Position numbers and translations under genes: made by a program
Shown here: piece by piece, positions 9,096 through 16,692 of the stretch
Layout of the letters: every line of letters starts with the position of its first letter
Position numbering within the stretch: position 1 is the stretch's first letter
Origin: Bryobacteraceae bacterium
Lineage (GTDB): Bacteria; Acidobacteriota; Terriglobia; Bryobacterales; Bryobacteraceae
DNA: 40,389 bases
Direction: 5' to 3'
Assembly: GCA_025927575.1 (NCBI GenBank)
Contig: JAICLJ010000023.1
Location: 1 to 40,389 of the forward strand
The notes under the pieces: model-generated
Databases searched by the model: none
What the model was told of the DNA's origin: nothing
Seen by the model: only the letters and a program-made list of their open reading frames with translations

Positions 9096-9665
9096 CTAGC
9101 CGGCGGCGGTTGCGGTACCCGATCCTAGCGTGCTTGCGACGTAGCCATCAACGGCAATTTTGGCCGCACGTTGTCGGTAAAAATCCGGATCTTCCGGCGC
9201 CCAGGTAGCCAGACCGTCCACGTAGCGATTACACATGCAGAACACGGCCGCAATCAGCACAGTGTCGTGAATTTCCAGGTCAGTGGCTCCCAATCGGCGC
9301 GCTTGATCGACATCTTCGGACGTTACATGCTTGCCGCCCAGTTGCACTTTTCCGGCTATGGCAAGCAGGGCCTTCAGTTTCTCTGAAATTGCTGCGTGTT
9401 GAAAATCGCGCTTTACAGAACGAACCAATTCTTCGTCGCCCCCCAGGTGGTGGGCGGCGATGGCTCCGTGAATTGTTTGACAATAAGTACAGTCGTTCTG
9501 GGACGACACGTAAGCGCCTATCAGTTCACGTTCTCCAGAAGAGAGCGGGTGAGGGCCGCACAGCAGCACGTCTACCAGTTCGTTCAATGGTCTTGCCGTC
9601 TCCGGACGGAATGTCATTGGGCCGCGGATGCCGGGAACCCCATCCGGTAATGAAATATGCGCCAT
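9096..9665 (-). CDS. AhpD-like carboxymuconolactone decarboxylase-family protein, copy A
   Basis: This 189-residue all-helical protein belongs to the carboxymuconolactone decarboxylase/AhpD superfamily. The active-site signature is CTYCQTIH: redox cysteines at about 59 and 62 with the histidine at 66, as in AhpD-type alkylhydroperoxidases and peroxidase-related proteins. A second conserved block is GATDLEIHDTVLIAA. It probably acts in the cytoplasm as a thiol peroxidase or in protection during oxidation of a substrate. Copy B lies immediately upstream on the same strand. A hand alignment without gaps gives about 60 percent identity over roughly 175 residues, so the pair is a tandem duplication. 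The last 15 residues diverge and are alanine/glycine-rich. Confidence 0.9.
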   Translation of the reverse strand: MAHISLPDGVPGIRGPMTFRPETARPLNELVDVLLCGPHPLSSGERELIGAYVSSQNDCTYCQTIHGAIAAHHLGGDEELVRSVKRDFQHAAISEKLKALLAIAGKVQLGGKHVTSEDVDQARRLGATDLEIHDTVLIAAVFCMCNRYVDGLATWAPEDPDFYRQRAAKIAVDGYVASTLGSGTATAAG

Positions 9666-9686
9666 GCTGATTGATGTCCTCGTGTA

Positions 9687-10256
9687 TCAATGCGTGTCGG
9701 CAGCGGCTTGCGCGCGATGCGCCGGTTGAACGTAACCTTCACGCGCCATTCGAGCACCCATTTCGTCGTACAGTTGTTGATCCTGGGGAGTGAACGTGGC
9801 AAGCCCATCCACATACCGGTTATACATGCAGAAGGCCGCGGCAATGAGAACGGTGTCATGAATCTCGAGATCCGTCGCGCCTTCCTGCCGCGCTCTCTCG
9901 ATGTCCTCGGCCAGCACAGCTTTGCCGCTTTGCTGAACCTTCCCAGCGATCTCGAGAAGCGCCTTCAGCTTTGTGCTAACAGGCGCATGTTGATGGTTGA
10001 ATCGGACCGCATCGACCAGTTCGTAATTTCCGTCGAGGTGATGCGCAGCGGCCGCTCTGTGGCTCGTCTGGCAAAAATAGCAATCGTTTCTGGTGGAGAC
10101 GAACGTGGCGATCATCTCACGTTCGCCACTCGTTAATGAACTGGGCCCACGCAACAAGATTTCAGCGAGCTCTCGCATCGGACGAGCAGTTTCGGGTCGA
10201 AACGCCAACCCACTGACGATGCCGGGCAAGCCCTCCGGCAAATGAATATGCGGCAT
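9687..10256 (-). CDS. AhpD-like carboxymuconolactone decarboxylase-family protein, copy B
   Basis: This is the 189-residue paralogue of copy A, with the same active-site layout (CYFCQTSH, cysteines about 59 and 62, histidine 66) and the identical block GATDLEIHDTVLIAA. The frame can be opened ten codons earlier, at 10286. The start at 10256 is preferred because GGGAG lies six bases before it and because MPHIHLPEGLPG then aligns with MAHISLPDGVPG of copy A. Only 21 bases separate it from copy A, so the two are cotranscribed. It is the first gene after the promoter and inverted repeat at 10268-10339. The family is clear. The physiological substrate, and why two copies are kept, is not. Confidence 0.9.
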   Translation of the reverse strand: MPHIHLPEGLPGIVSGLAFRPETARPMRELAEILLRGPSSLTSGEREMIATFVSTRNDCYFCQTSHRAAAAHHLDGNYELVDAVRFNHQHAPVSTKLKALLEIAGKVQQSGKAVLAEDIERARQEGATDLEIHDTVLIAAAFCMYNRYVDGLATFTPQDQQLYDEMGARMAREGYVQPAHRAQAAADTH

Positions 10257-10267
10257 GAACTCCCATT

Positions 10268-10310
10268 CCCCAAGAGTTAGAGCCAAGCTGGCTCAACTCA
10301 GACTTTGGGG
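10268..10310 (-). repeat. Interrupted inverted repeat in leader of the AhpD operon
   Basis: On the minus strand, arms CCCCAA, GAGTT and GAGCC pair with GGCTC, AACTC and TTGGGG around the loop AGCTT, with a 5-base and a 1-base bulge (16 paired bases). It lies between the -10 box and the ribosome-binding site of AhpD copy B. The inner 15 bases, GAGCC-AGCTT-GGCTC, could equally be a dimeric operator. Part of the outer arm is probably upstream of the transcription start, which favours a DNA operator over an RNA switch. Confidence 0.5.
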
Positions 10311-10339
10311 AGTATAACGTGGGTAGGGCAGGTGCTCAA
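10311..10339 (-). promoter_or_regulatory. Sigma70-like promoter of the AhpD-TonB-MFS-GMC unit
   Basis: Minus-strand boxes TTGAGC (10334-10339) and TATACT (10311-10316) are separated by exactly 17 bases. They match the -35 and -10 consensus at four and five of six positions. A start near 10304 would give a leader of about 48 bases to the ATG at 10256. This is the strongest promoter candidate seen in the metabolic half of the window. Confidence 0.6.
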
Positions 10340-10426
10340 TAACTGGAAACTATTACTGGCTTCTCTAAGTTCGATTATGGGTACTAGGTTGGAACAGATT
10401 GGCTGGCCGCGTACAGAAACCGCCGC

Positions 10427-11590
10427 TTACCGAGGCGTCAAGAGACGGCCGGGATTGTCGTGAATAACGGCATTCTCACTCTGACCTCCGACGTCGAGGA
10501 AAAGCTCCCGCAGAGACCCCTCATTTAAAACGTTATTCGTGACAACACAATCAGCGAGCCCTCCGTGGACGATGCCGTAGGATGGGCTCCACACGCCGTG
10601 GCCACCGTCGTCTCGACCTCCCTCAAAATTGTTGCCGGTGCAGGTTACCCCGTGTGACCCTTCAAGTAGGATTTGCGAAGAGTCGTGGCTATCTGGATTA
10701 GCGAGCTTGCCGCTGCGTTTGAAGAAGTTCCCGGTGATAGTAAATTGCCTGCACGGCAGATTGCTCCTGCGCAAAGCCAAACCGCAGGTCCCGGCCCGAT
10801 CGAAGAAATTGCCGGTGATCTGGTACCCATCGCCTCCAGTGACTAGCATGTTTTCTTCGTGATTCCACTCCACGCGATTGGCGGTGAAGGTGATGGATGC
10901 GTTCTCATGGCGCGCCGCGAAGCCCGCTCGTCCATTGCCGGAGAACCAGTTGTCCAGGATGAAACCGTCCCAGCCGCGCAGGTTTAGCCCGTCGCCGCCA
11001 TTGAAAGCGAACATGGAATGGCGGATACTGAAGCACCACACGCGAGCGAGGTTCAGACCATCTCCGCTGAAGCGCGTGATCTGGCAGCGCTCGATACGGA
11101 AGGCGTCTTCGTGCTTGGCGTACTCGGTTCTATTGACGAACATGCCATGGATATTCCGGCCGAGCGAGTGCCCGTCGAGCCCCAGGCCATCGATCGTTGC
11201 GCCGCGGGCGTCGGTCAGGTTCAGCAGACACGCAGAGTCGTCAGAGGCGAGACGCAGGACTGACCCGCCCGGGCCGCTGTAGTTCCAGGCGGGAATCCCA
11301 ATGAGGGCAGTGCCCGGACGCATGTGAAGCTCGCGAGTTAGATACTCGCCAGGCGGAAAGAAGACCGCGCCACTATTTTTCGCGGCGGTATCGATAGCGC
11401 GCTGGAGAGCTGCCGTGTCATCGGTTTTGCCATCGCCTGCGGCGCCGGAACGACGCGCGTCGAGCATGTTCTGACCCGCGGCGAAGGTTTGCGCACCGAG
11501 AGCCGCCGTCGAGAAGAACGCGGAACCTGCGCCGAGAAGCGTGCCCTTGGCGAGAGCGCGTCGATTAAGAAAAGGTGAAGAGTCGGACAT
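10427..11590 (-). CDS. Tat-exported right-handed beta-helix protein (pectate-lyase-like)
   Basis: This is a 387-residue exported protein. The N-terminus has a twin-arginine signal (FLNRRALAKG, then a weakly hydrophobic stretch ending ALGA). The mature start, ARRSGAAGDGKTDDTAALQRAID, is the hallmark of the pectate-lyase-3/GH28-like beta-helix superfamily, followed by FFPPGEY. The remainder has many repeated ITGNFF / CTGNNF / VTNNVL-type turns expected of parallel beta-helix coils. Members cleave or bind plant or microbial polysaccharides, but many remain uncharacterised and I cannot place catalytic residues. It is followed, after 170 bases with the operon promoter, by the AhpD-like pair on the same strand. 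A link to pectin breakdown is inference from fold and from the KDPG aldolase nearby. Confidence 0.82.
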   Translation of the reverse strand: MSDSSPFLNRRALAKGTLLGAGSAFFSTAALGAQTFAAGQNMLDARRSGAAGDGKTDDTAALQRAIDTAAKNSGAVFFPPGEYLTRELHMRPGTALIGIPAWNYSGPGGSVLRLASDDSACLLNLTDARGATIDGLGLDGHSLGRNIHGMFVNRTEYAKHEDAFRIERCQITRFSGDGLNLARVWCFSIRHSMFAFNGGDGLNLRGWDGFILDNWFSGNGRAGFAARHENASITFTANRVEWNHEENMLVTGGDGYQITGNFFDRAGTCGLALRRSNLPCRQFTITGNFFKRSGKLANPDSHDSSQILLEGSHGVTCTGNNFEGGRDDGGHGVWSPSYGIVHGGLADCVVTNNVLNEGSLRELFLDVGGQSENAVIHDNPGRLLTPR

Positions 11591-11765
11591 GCGTTTTCTT
11601 TATATTCGCAGGCAGCAGGGCGCGCTGAAGTTGTTGAACTTTGAAGAAGACACTCGGGAGTGCGACCCGATATGCGAATGTCTGACTCTGGAAAAGCCCG
11701 CGAAGTTTTGAACCGATGTTCGTAGAGGTTGCCCCGTTAGCTACAGGATGTATGCCCATGTCGAT

Positions 11766-13202
11766 TTAATCAACGTCCACAGGTACGATTCGCTCGATAC
11801 GATCAGGTGCGTTGAGCACGACGTATAGGTAGCCGTCCGGCCCATTCACGATATCCCGCACGCGGCCAATGCCTTTGAAAAGAATCTCCTGATGCACTAC
11901 TTTGTTGCCGGCAATTTCCAGGCGCAAAAGCTCTTGAGCCGCCAATGCGCCGAGGAATAGATTGTTCTTCCATTGTGGAAAGCGATTTCCCGTATAGAAA
12001 GTGATTGGACTAGCCGCGATCGACGGAACCCAATATGTGATCGGTTGATCCATGCCCGCGTGCGCCAGATGATTGGTGATCGGGGTGCCGTCGTAGTTCA
12101 TGCCATAAGTGATGAGGGGCCAACCATAATTATGGCCGGCAAGCAGGATGTTGAGTTCATCGCCGCCGCGCGGTCCATGCTCCGACTCCCACAAGGCTCC
12201 CGTAATGGGACTAAATGTGAGACCTTGCGGGTTACGATTACCGTAGGTCCAGATACTCGGTACCGCTCCAGCCCGGTGCGCAAAGGGATTGTCTTGGGGT
12301 ATGCCGCCATCGTCATTCACACGATGCACTTTCCCGTTAGGTTGCGAGAGATCCTGCTCGTCTCCGGGACAGGCGCGGTCACCCACCGAGAAGAAAAGAT
12401 GTCCTTCCCTATCAAACAACAGGCGCGATCCAAAGCGCTGCCCGCCGACGCGGTAACTTGACTCGGGAGCCTTGAAGATCGGCTGCTGATCGACGAATGC
12501 GCCATCGCGCAAACGGCCTCGAATCACAGCAGTCATCGCCAGACCGCCGGGGCTTTTGTCCCCGTACGAAAGATAAATCCAGTCGTTGCCCGGGCGAGAG
12601 TAATTGGGATGCAGCACGACGTCCAGCAGGCCGCCCTCGCCCCCGTAGACGGCGGGAATGCCGCGCACCGGATCCGGTAACAACTTGCCGTGGTCAATAA
12701 TCCGCAAGCGGCCCGCCTGTTCGGTCACTAACATACGGCCGTCGGGCAAGAATGCGATCGCCCAAGGTGTCTCCAAATCGGATTCGATGACGGGTTCCAG
12801 TTTGAAAGAAGCTTTCTCACTATGTACAGTCGCGCCCGGGATCGGAGCATTGTAGGTCATATGGGCGGCCTTGAAGCTGGCCGCGCGCTCGCGAATATAG
12901 ATAACCAGAGCACGGATCTCAGGAGCGTCGAAGTCGTTCCCTAGGGCCGGCATTCCCTCGTGCGGGTAACCAGTCCGGATGCTGGCGGCAATACTCGAGT
13001 CGTCGCCGCCATGGCGCCAGGCGCCATCGACCAGGCTGGGACCCGAGCCACCCGTCATATCCGCTCCGTGGCAACCGGCGCAGTATTCGGTATAGAGTTT
13101 GGTGATCTCCCGACCTCGACTGGGAGGGTTCTGCTGCGCAAAACAGGACGCACCTGCGAGACTCAGACCGATTGCTATAGAGATAATCGATCGTTTGATC
13201 AC
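11766..13202 (-). CDS. Cytochrome c-PQQ sugar dehydrogenase (GSDH-like) fusion
   Basis: This is a periplasmic oxidoreductase of about 478 residues. A signal peptide (IKRSIISIAIGLSL...CFAQ) precedes a c-type cytochrome domain with heme motif CAGCH (residues about 41-45) and a distal MPAL methionine. From about residue 140 a glucose/sorbosone dehydrogenase beta-propeller follows. Its landmarks are ETPWAIAFLPDGRMLVTE, LLDVVLHPNY, FFSVGDR, GNRNPQGL and ESEHGPRGGDELN. The family oxidises aldose sugars with PQQ and passes electrons on; here the heme domain is the probable first acceptor. The frame opens at an ATG at 13262, but GTG 13202 follows AGGGGCGG and gives a clean signal peptide, so it is preferred. 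The 175 bases after the stop hold no convincing gene. PQQ synthesis genes are not in the window. Confidence 0.88.
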   Translation of the reverse strand: MIKRSIISIAIGLSLAGASCFAQQNPPSRGREITKLYTEYCAGCHGADMTGGSGPSLVDGAWRHGGDDSSIAASIRTGYPHEGMPALGNDFDAPEIRALVIYIRERAASFKAAHMTYNAPIPGATVHSEKASFKLEPVIESDLETPWAIAFLPDGRMLVTEQAGRLRIIDHGKLLPDPVRGIPAVYGGEGGLLDVVLHPNYSRPGNDWIYLSYGDKSPGGLAMTAVIRGRLRDGAFVDQQPIFKAPESSYRVGGQRFGSRLLFDREGHLFFSVGDRACPGDEQDLSQPNGKVHRVNDDGGIPQDNPFAHRAGAVPSIWTYGNRNPQGLTFSPITGALWESEHGPRGGDELNILLAGHNYGWPLITYGMNYDGTPITNHLAHAGMDQPITYWVPSIAASPITFYTGNRFPQWKNNLFLGALAAQELLRLEIAGNKVVHQEILFKGIGRVRDIVNGPDGYLYVVLNAPDRIERIVPVDVD

Positions 13203-13328
13203 GATCGACCGCCCCTGAAGTGCAACAGCATTCACTAGCGTCACTTTATGAGTAGCTCGCATGGTCTTTGTATTTTCGCACCGACTCCGTGATCCCTGAG
13301 TACATGGAATCCTCAGGTGCAGCGCGGG

Positions 13329-13356
13329 GCTGCGAGCGGCCTAGCAACGCCGCAGC
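13329..13356. other. GC-rich hairpin between haemoglobin and PQQ dehydrogenase genes
   Basis: The arms GCTGCG-A-GCG and CGC-CGCAGC pair around a 9-base loop in the 216-base gap. There is no T-run, so it is more likely a processing or attenuation structure, or chance, than a terminator. I see nothing else in this gap. Confidence 0.2.
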
Positions 13357-13418
13357 GCGTCGCTTTCCAGTTAGATGAGTTTATGTCGAGTCCAGGTACA
13401 GACGCTTCGTGCCGGTGT

Positions 13419-13811
13419 CTAGGCCGTCTCAACGATGTCGTTCTTGTAGTGCTCAAACAACGCCATGAATTCCGATTGTTCTTGCGGTCCGATCGAGTTA
13501 TTTTTGAGTGCCTTCCTCGTCAACTCGAGGCTTGCGCCCCATTCGGATTCGGTGATGCGTAATCCTGCATGTGCCGTGCGCATATCCCGCCCAATGTAGT
13601 AGCAAGGTCCTCCGGATACGGAGCAAATGAGTTCAACTGTCAACTGCTGTGCCCGCCGGCGTGAATCGAGGCTTCGTCCCGTTCCGAACCGCTCGAATCG
13701 ACAATCTGCTCTCATCAGCGCGAACAAGTCGTCGACGACTGCCGCGATGACATCATAGCCACCGAGTCGTTGGTACAGCGAGGCTTCTACCTCGGCGTTG
13801 AAGGCGCCCAT
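13419..13811 (-). CDS. Truncated haemoglobin, group I
   Basis: This 130-residue protein has a 2-over-2 globin fold: LYQRLGGYDVIAAVVDDL for the first helices, SVSGGPCYYIGRDM before the F helix, and the proximal heme histidine in RTAHAGLRIT (about residue 81). Family members bind oxygen or nitric oxide and often protect against nitrosative stress. The position that is usually the distal B10 tyrosine appears to be phenylalanine (DDLF), which would alter ligand stabilisation if my alignment is right. ATG 13811 is chosen over the upstream TTG at 13835 because the family homology begins just after it. It diverges from the alpha-galactosidase gene across 115 bases and precedes the PQQ dehydrogenase on the same strand. 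No functional link is obvious. Confidence 0.85.
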   Translation of the reverse strand: MGAFNAEVEASLYQRLGGYDVIAAVVDDLFALMRADCRFERFGTGRSLDSRRRAQQLTVELICSVSGGPCYYIGRDMRTAHAGLRITESEWGASLELTRKALKNNSIGPQEQSEFMALFEHYKNDIVETA

Positions 13812-13926
13812 GTTGTCGATTATGCAACGCTGCAAATGGCCCAGAATCCATCCGCGGAAGAATCTAGATCGTACGAGAGCCGAGTCATTGCGGAAGCGGC
13901 GCTTGTCTTTGATATTGTCGTGAGCA

Positions 13927-15075
13927 ATGTCTAAACGCTACATGGTTCTGTACATGGCGGCGGTTGCGTGCGCCATACTCGTCCCATCGCTCTCTGCACA
14001 GCAAGCTCGTCTTGCTGCGACTCCGCCCATGGGCTGGAACAGTTGGAACCACTACGGGTGCAATGTAAGCGATGCTCTCATTCGCGAGCAGGCCGACGCC
14101 ATGGTCAGCAGTGGTTTGAAAGCGGCCGGTTACCAATACGTGAATGTGGACGATTGCTGGGAGGGCGAGCGGGATGCCGCCGGCAACATTCAGCCAAACA
14201 AGAACTTTCCGGACATGAAAGCTCTCGGAGACTACATTCATTCGAAGGGGCTCAAGTTTGGCATTTATTCTTCACCCGGCCCCAAGACGTGTGCTAAACA
14301 CGAAGGCAGCTATGGCCATGAGCGGCAAGACGCCGAGAGTTACGCAAAGTGGGGCGTCGACTATTTGAAATACGACTGGTGTAGCGCGCGTGACGTATAT
14401 AAGCCGGCCGAATATCCAGACGCTTTCCGGAAAATGCACGACGCTCTTATGCGTACCGGGCGTCCCATCGTCTACAGCATCCACGGTCGTGGGCCCGTCT
14501 GGGAGTGGACTGCCAAGACAGGCGCAAACTTATGGCGCACTACCGGAGACATCAAAGATAACTACGCTCGCATGATCGCAATCGCCACGGCGCAAAGCGG
14601 TCTCGAACAGTACGCTGGTCCCGGCCACTGGAACGATCCCGACATGCTCGAAGTGGGCAACGGCGGGATGAAAGACAACGAGTACCGCATGCATATGACG
14701 ATGTGGTGTCTGCTCGCCGCGCCACTGCTGCTCGGCAACGATCTCACGCAGATGACCCCTGCTACGCTGGCCATCGTCGCGAACCCGGAAGCCATCGCCG
14801 TCGATCAGGACAGCCTCGGAGCCCAGGCCCGCCGCGTGCTGCAGATCGGCCCCGTGGAAGTATGGGTAAAGGCGCTTCATGACGGCAGCAGAGCGGTTGG
14901 ATTGTTTAACCGCGAACAGGGCACGATCCCCATCAAAATCAGCCTCAAAGACCTCGGGTTGGAATCGCATGCAACAGTACGAGACCTCTGGGAACATAAA
15001 GACCTTCCGCCCATTTCCGGCATGTTGTCCGTCAATGTGGGCGAACATGATGCTGTTTTTCTCAAGCTTCACTGA
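13927..15075 (+). CDS. Secreted alpha-galactosidase, glycoside hydrolase family 27
   Basis: This is a 382-residue enzyme that removes terminal alpha-linked galactose from oligo- and polysaccharides. A signal peptide ends near LSAQ. The (beta/alpha)8 barrel opens with PPMGWNSWNHYGC. YVNVDDCW and GLKFGIYSSPG follow, then the nucleophile Asp in YLKYDWC (about 150) and the acid/base Asp in WRTTGDI (about 208). YAGPGHWNDPDML is the conserved family block. The last ~80 residues form the usual antiparallel beta domain (VWVKALHDGSRAVGLFNRE). Length and motifs are complete. It stands alone on the plus strand, diverging from the globin gene and converging with the flagellar block that ends at 15149. 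With the beta-helix protein and aldolase it supports use of plant polysaccharides. Confidence 0.93.
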   Translation: MSKRYMVLYMAAVACAILVPSLSAQQARLAATPPMGWNSWNHYGCNVSDALIREQADAMVSSGLKAAGYQYVNVDDCWEGERDAAGNIQPNKNFPDMKALGDYIHSKGLKFGIYSSPGPKTCAKHEGSYGHERQDAESYAKWGVDYLKYDWCSARDVYKPAEYPDAFRKMHDALMRTGRPIVYSIHGRGPVWEWTAKTGANLWRTTGDIKDNYARMIAIATAQSGLEQYAGPGHWNDPDMLEVGNGGMKDNEYRMHMTMWCLLAAPLLLGNDLTQMTPATLAIVANPEAIAVDQDSLGAQARRVLQIGPVEVWVKALHDGSRAVGLFNREQGTIPIKISLKDLGLESHATVRDLWEHKDLPPISGMLSVNVGEHDAVFLKLH

Positions 15076-15148
15076 TTGGCGGCGGGCTGAACGGGTGGTC
15101 CCAGGATGACGCTGCAGGTGTGGGAGTGTTTCTGGCTCGTGCCGGACA

Positions 15149-15943
15149 TCAGACTGTTAGCGGCTGGTCATGTATCAACCGGTCTTTCCTGCTGACGATC
15201 TGCGTGATTCTGATCCCGTAATTGCCATCGACGGCCACCACTTCACCATGCGCAATCACGCGATTGCTCACAATCAGCTCGACACTTTCGCCGGCGCTGC
15301 GGTCCAGTTCCAGCAACGATCCGGTAACCAGTTTGAGCGCGTCATTCACTTTCAAGGACGTTCGTCCGAAGGAAACTCGGATGGGTACTTCGACATCCAG
15401 TAACAAAGGCAGTGTCAGCGAGCCGGTCGGCTGGCTGGAGGCTTTGCTTCCCTCTGGCGCGTGGCCGAGACGCCATTCCTCCCAAGCCCGGGGGATTGTG
15501 ACATAGAGCGTTACGTTCCGCCCGGCGAAAGCAATCGCGATTTGATATGTATTGCCGGGCACTGCCAAATCGGCGGCCTCCCCGTCGCCTGCGGTGGTGA
15601 CGAGTTGCGATGACCACCCGCCGAGGGCGAGCGCCAGTCCCGCCATGGATTTCCGCATGACCGCAATATAGAGGCGTTGGTCAGCCGGCGCCGACGTGCC
15701 CGTCAAACCAAGCGCCGCGCCAACCGCAGCGGATATAGTGTCGAGATCTTCCTTTATTAACCCGATGGTGATCGGCTGGTCCGGCTGAATACTGAACTCC
15801 TGCTGCCAACGGAACATCGCGGCAGGAACGTCGCGAGCCAGTGCAATCTCGAAAGTGACGGCGAGGCCCGCGATCTCTCGAAGGGCAGTCGAGAAGCACT
15901 CGCTCCATTCACCAACGATTGAAAAAGCGGCTGTTTCGGTCAT
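15149..15943 (-). CDS. FliN/FliY-like switch protein: SpoA domain behind a CheC/CheX-like region
   Basis: This 264-residue protein ends in a SpoA (FliN C-terminal) domain of about 80 residues. The domain runs from LLLDVEVPIRVSFGR through GSLLELDRSAGESVELIVSN to IRITQIVSRKDRL and closely resembles the FliN at 33389. The preceding ~170 residues have alternating strands and helices (PITIGL, VMRKSMAGLALALGGW, YQIAIAFAGRNVTLYVTI) reminiscent of CheC/CheX. The E-x2-N phosphatase motif expected in the helix is absent (MRKS instead). FliY of Firmicutes has such a fusion. The start at 15943 is chosen over 15967 because its ATG overlaps the fliA stop (ATGA) and AAAGG lies seven bases upstream. It is the last gene of the block. 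SpoA is certain; the N-terminal assignment is tentative. Confidence 0.75.
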   Translation of the reverse strand: MTETAAFSIVGEWSECFSTALREIAGLAVTFEIALARDVPAAMFRWQQEFSIQPDQPITIGLIKEDLDTISAAVGAALGLTGTSAPADQRLYIAVMRKSMAGLALALGGWSSQLVTTAGDGEAADLAVPGNTYQIAIAFAGRNVTLYVTIPRAWEEWRLGHAPEGSKASSQPTGSLTLPLLLDVEVPIRVSFGRTSLKVNDALKLVTGSLLELDRSAGESVELIVSNRVIAHGEVVAVDGNYGIRITQIVSRKDRLIHDQPLTV

Positions 15944-16692
15944 CCATGGCCTTTCGTCATGGGCCATCGAGCGGAAATACAGGTTCGCACTCGTAAGATG
16001 GCCAGCGTTTTAAGTTCGGACACTCTCGATACGCTCAGCTTGACGATTTGCCCAATTTCGCGCAAGGTCAACTCGGATTGATAGTAGAGGGCGAGAATCA
16101 GGCGTTCAGTCTCGGGTAGTTGCTGCACAGCCTCGGCGACAAGCTTCTCCAGCTCTGCCCGTTCGAGCGTGGTTGAGTGCAACTCACCATTGTCGGGAAT
16201 AATCGACAGCAGCGTCTGTTGGCCATCCGAATCGATCGCGGCCTGAAGGCTTTGGAGCGCGAGTCCCTGAACGTCTACTATTCGCTCCCAATACTCCTCC
16301 AGAGTGATGTTCATTTCCGCGGCGATTTCTTCTTCGGTCGGCGGGCGGCCGAGCCGGTTCTGCGCGCGCGCTAGAGCCGCTTCCATTTCTTTGTACTTCT
16401 TACGGCGGTGACGAGAAGCCCAATCGAGGCTACGCAAGCTGTCCAGAATGGCGCCGCGAATTTTAAACTCCGCGTAAGTGTTCAGCTTCACGGTTTGCGA
16501 CGCATCGTAGTTGTCGATCGCCATGATGAGGCCGATGGTTCCACTCGAGATTAAGTCGTCGAGTGATACGTCGCCAGGGCGTTTCTCGTAAATTCGACGG
16601 GCAATGAAATGCACTTGCGGCATGTACTGAAGAATCAGTTTTTCACGTTCTTCGCTCAGAGCTCCCCGCGACTCGGTTTGGTAGGGGATCAT
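15940..16692 (-). CDS. fliA: Flagellar sigma factor, sigma-28 (FliA/WhiG family)
   Basis: This 250-residue sigma factor directs transcription of late flagellar genes. Region 2 is seen in YMPQVHFIARRIYEKRP, the core-binding DLISSGTIGLIMAIDNYD and the promoter-melting VKLNTYAEFKIRGAILDSLR. Region 3 covers the ASRHRRKKYKEMEAALARAQ helices and PPTEEEIA. Region 4 has the helix-turn-helix LTLREIGQIVKLSVSRVSEL. ATG 16692 is preferred over 16707 because it overlaps the preceding stop as ATGA and has AAAAGGTGG six bases upstream. Its place after flhA and an FlhF-like gene is the classic flhA-flhF-flhG-fliA order with flhG missing. The anti-sigma factor FlgM is not recognisable in the window. Confidence 0.92.
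   Translation of the reverse strand: MIPYQTESRGALSEEREKLILQYMPQVHFIARRIYEKRPGDVSLDDLISSGTIGLIMAIDNYDASQTVKLNTYAEFKIRGAILDSLRSLDWASRHRRKKYKEMEAALARAQNRLGRPPTEEEIAAEMNITLEEYWERIVDVQGLALQSLQAAIDSDGQQTLLSIIPDNGELHSTTLERAELEKLVAEAVQQLPETERLILALYYQSELTLREIGQIVKLSVSRVSELKTLAILRVRTCISARWPMTKGHG

Noticed and set aside
11565-11759. 64-codon minus-strand frame before the beta-helix gene
   Set aside because: It overlaps the start of that gene, has no ribosome-binding site and no recognisable content; the 175-base gap is better read as regulatory or empty.
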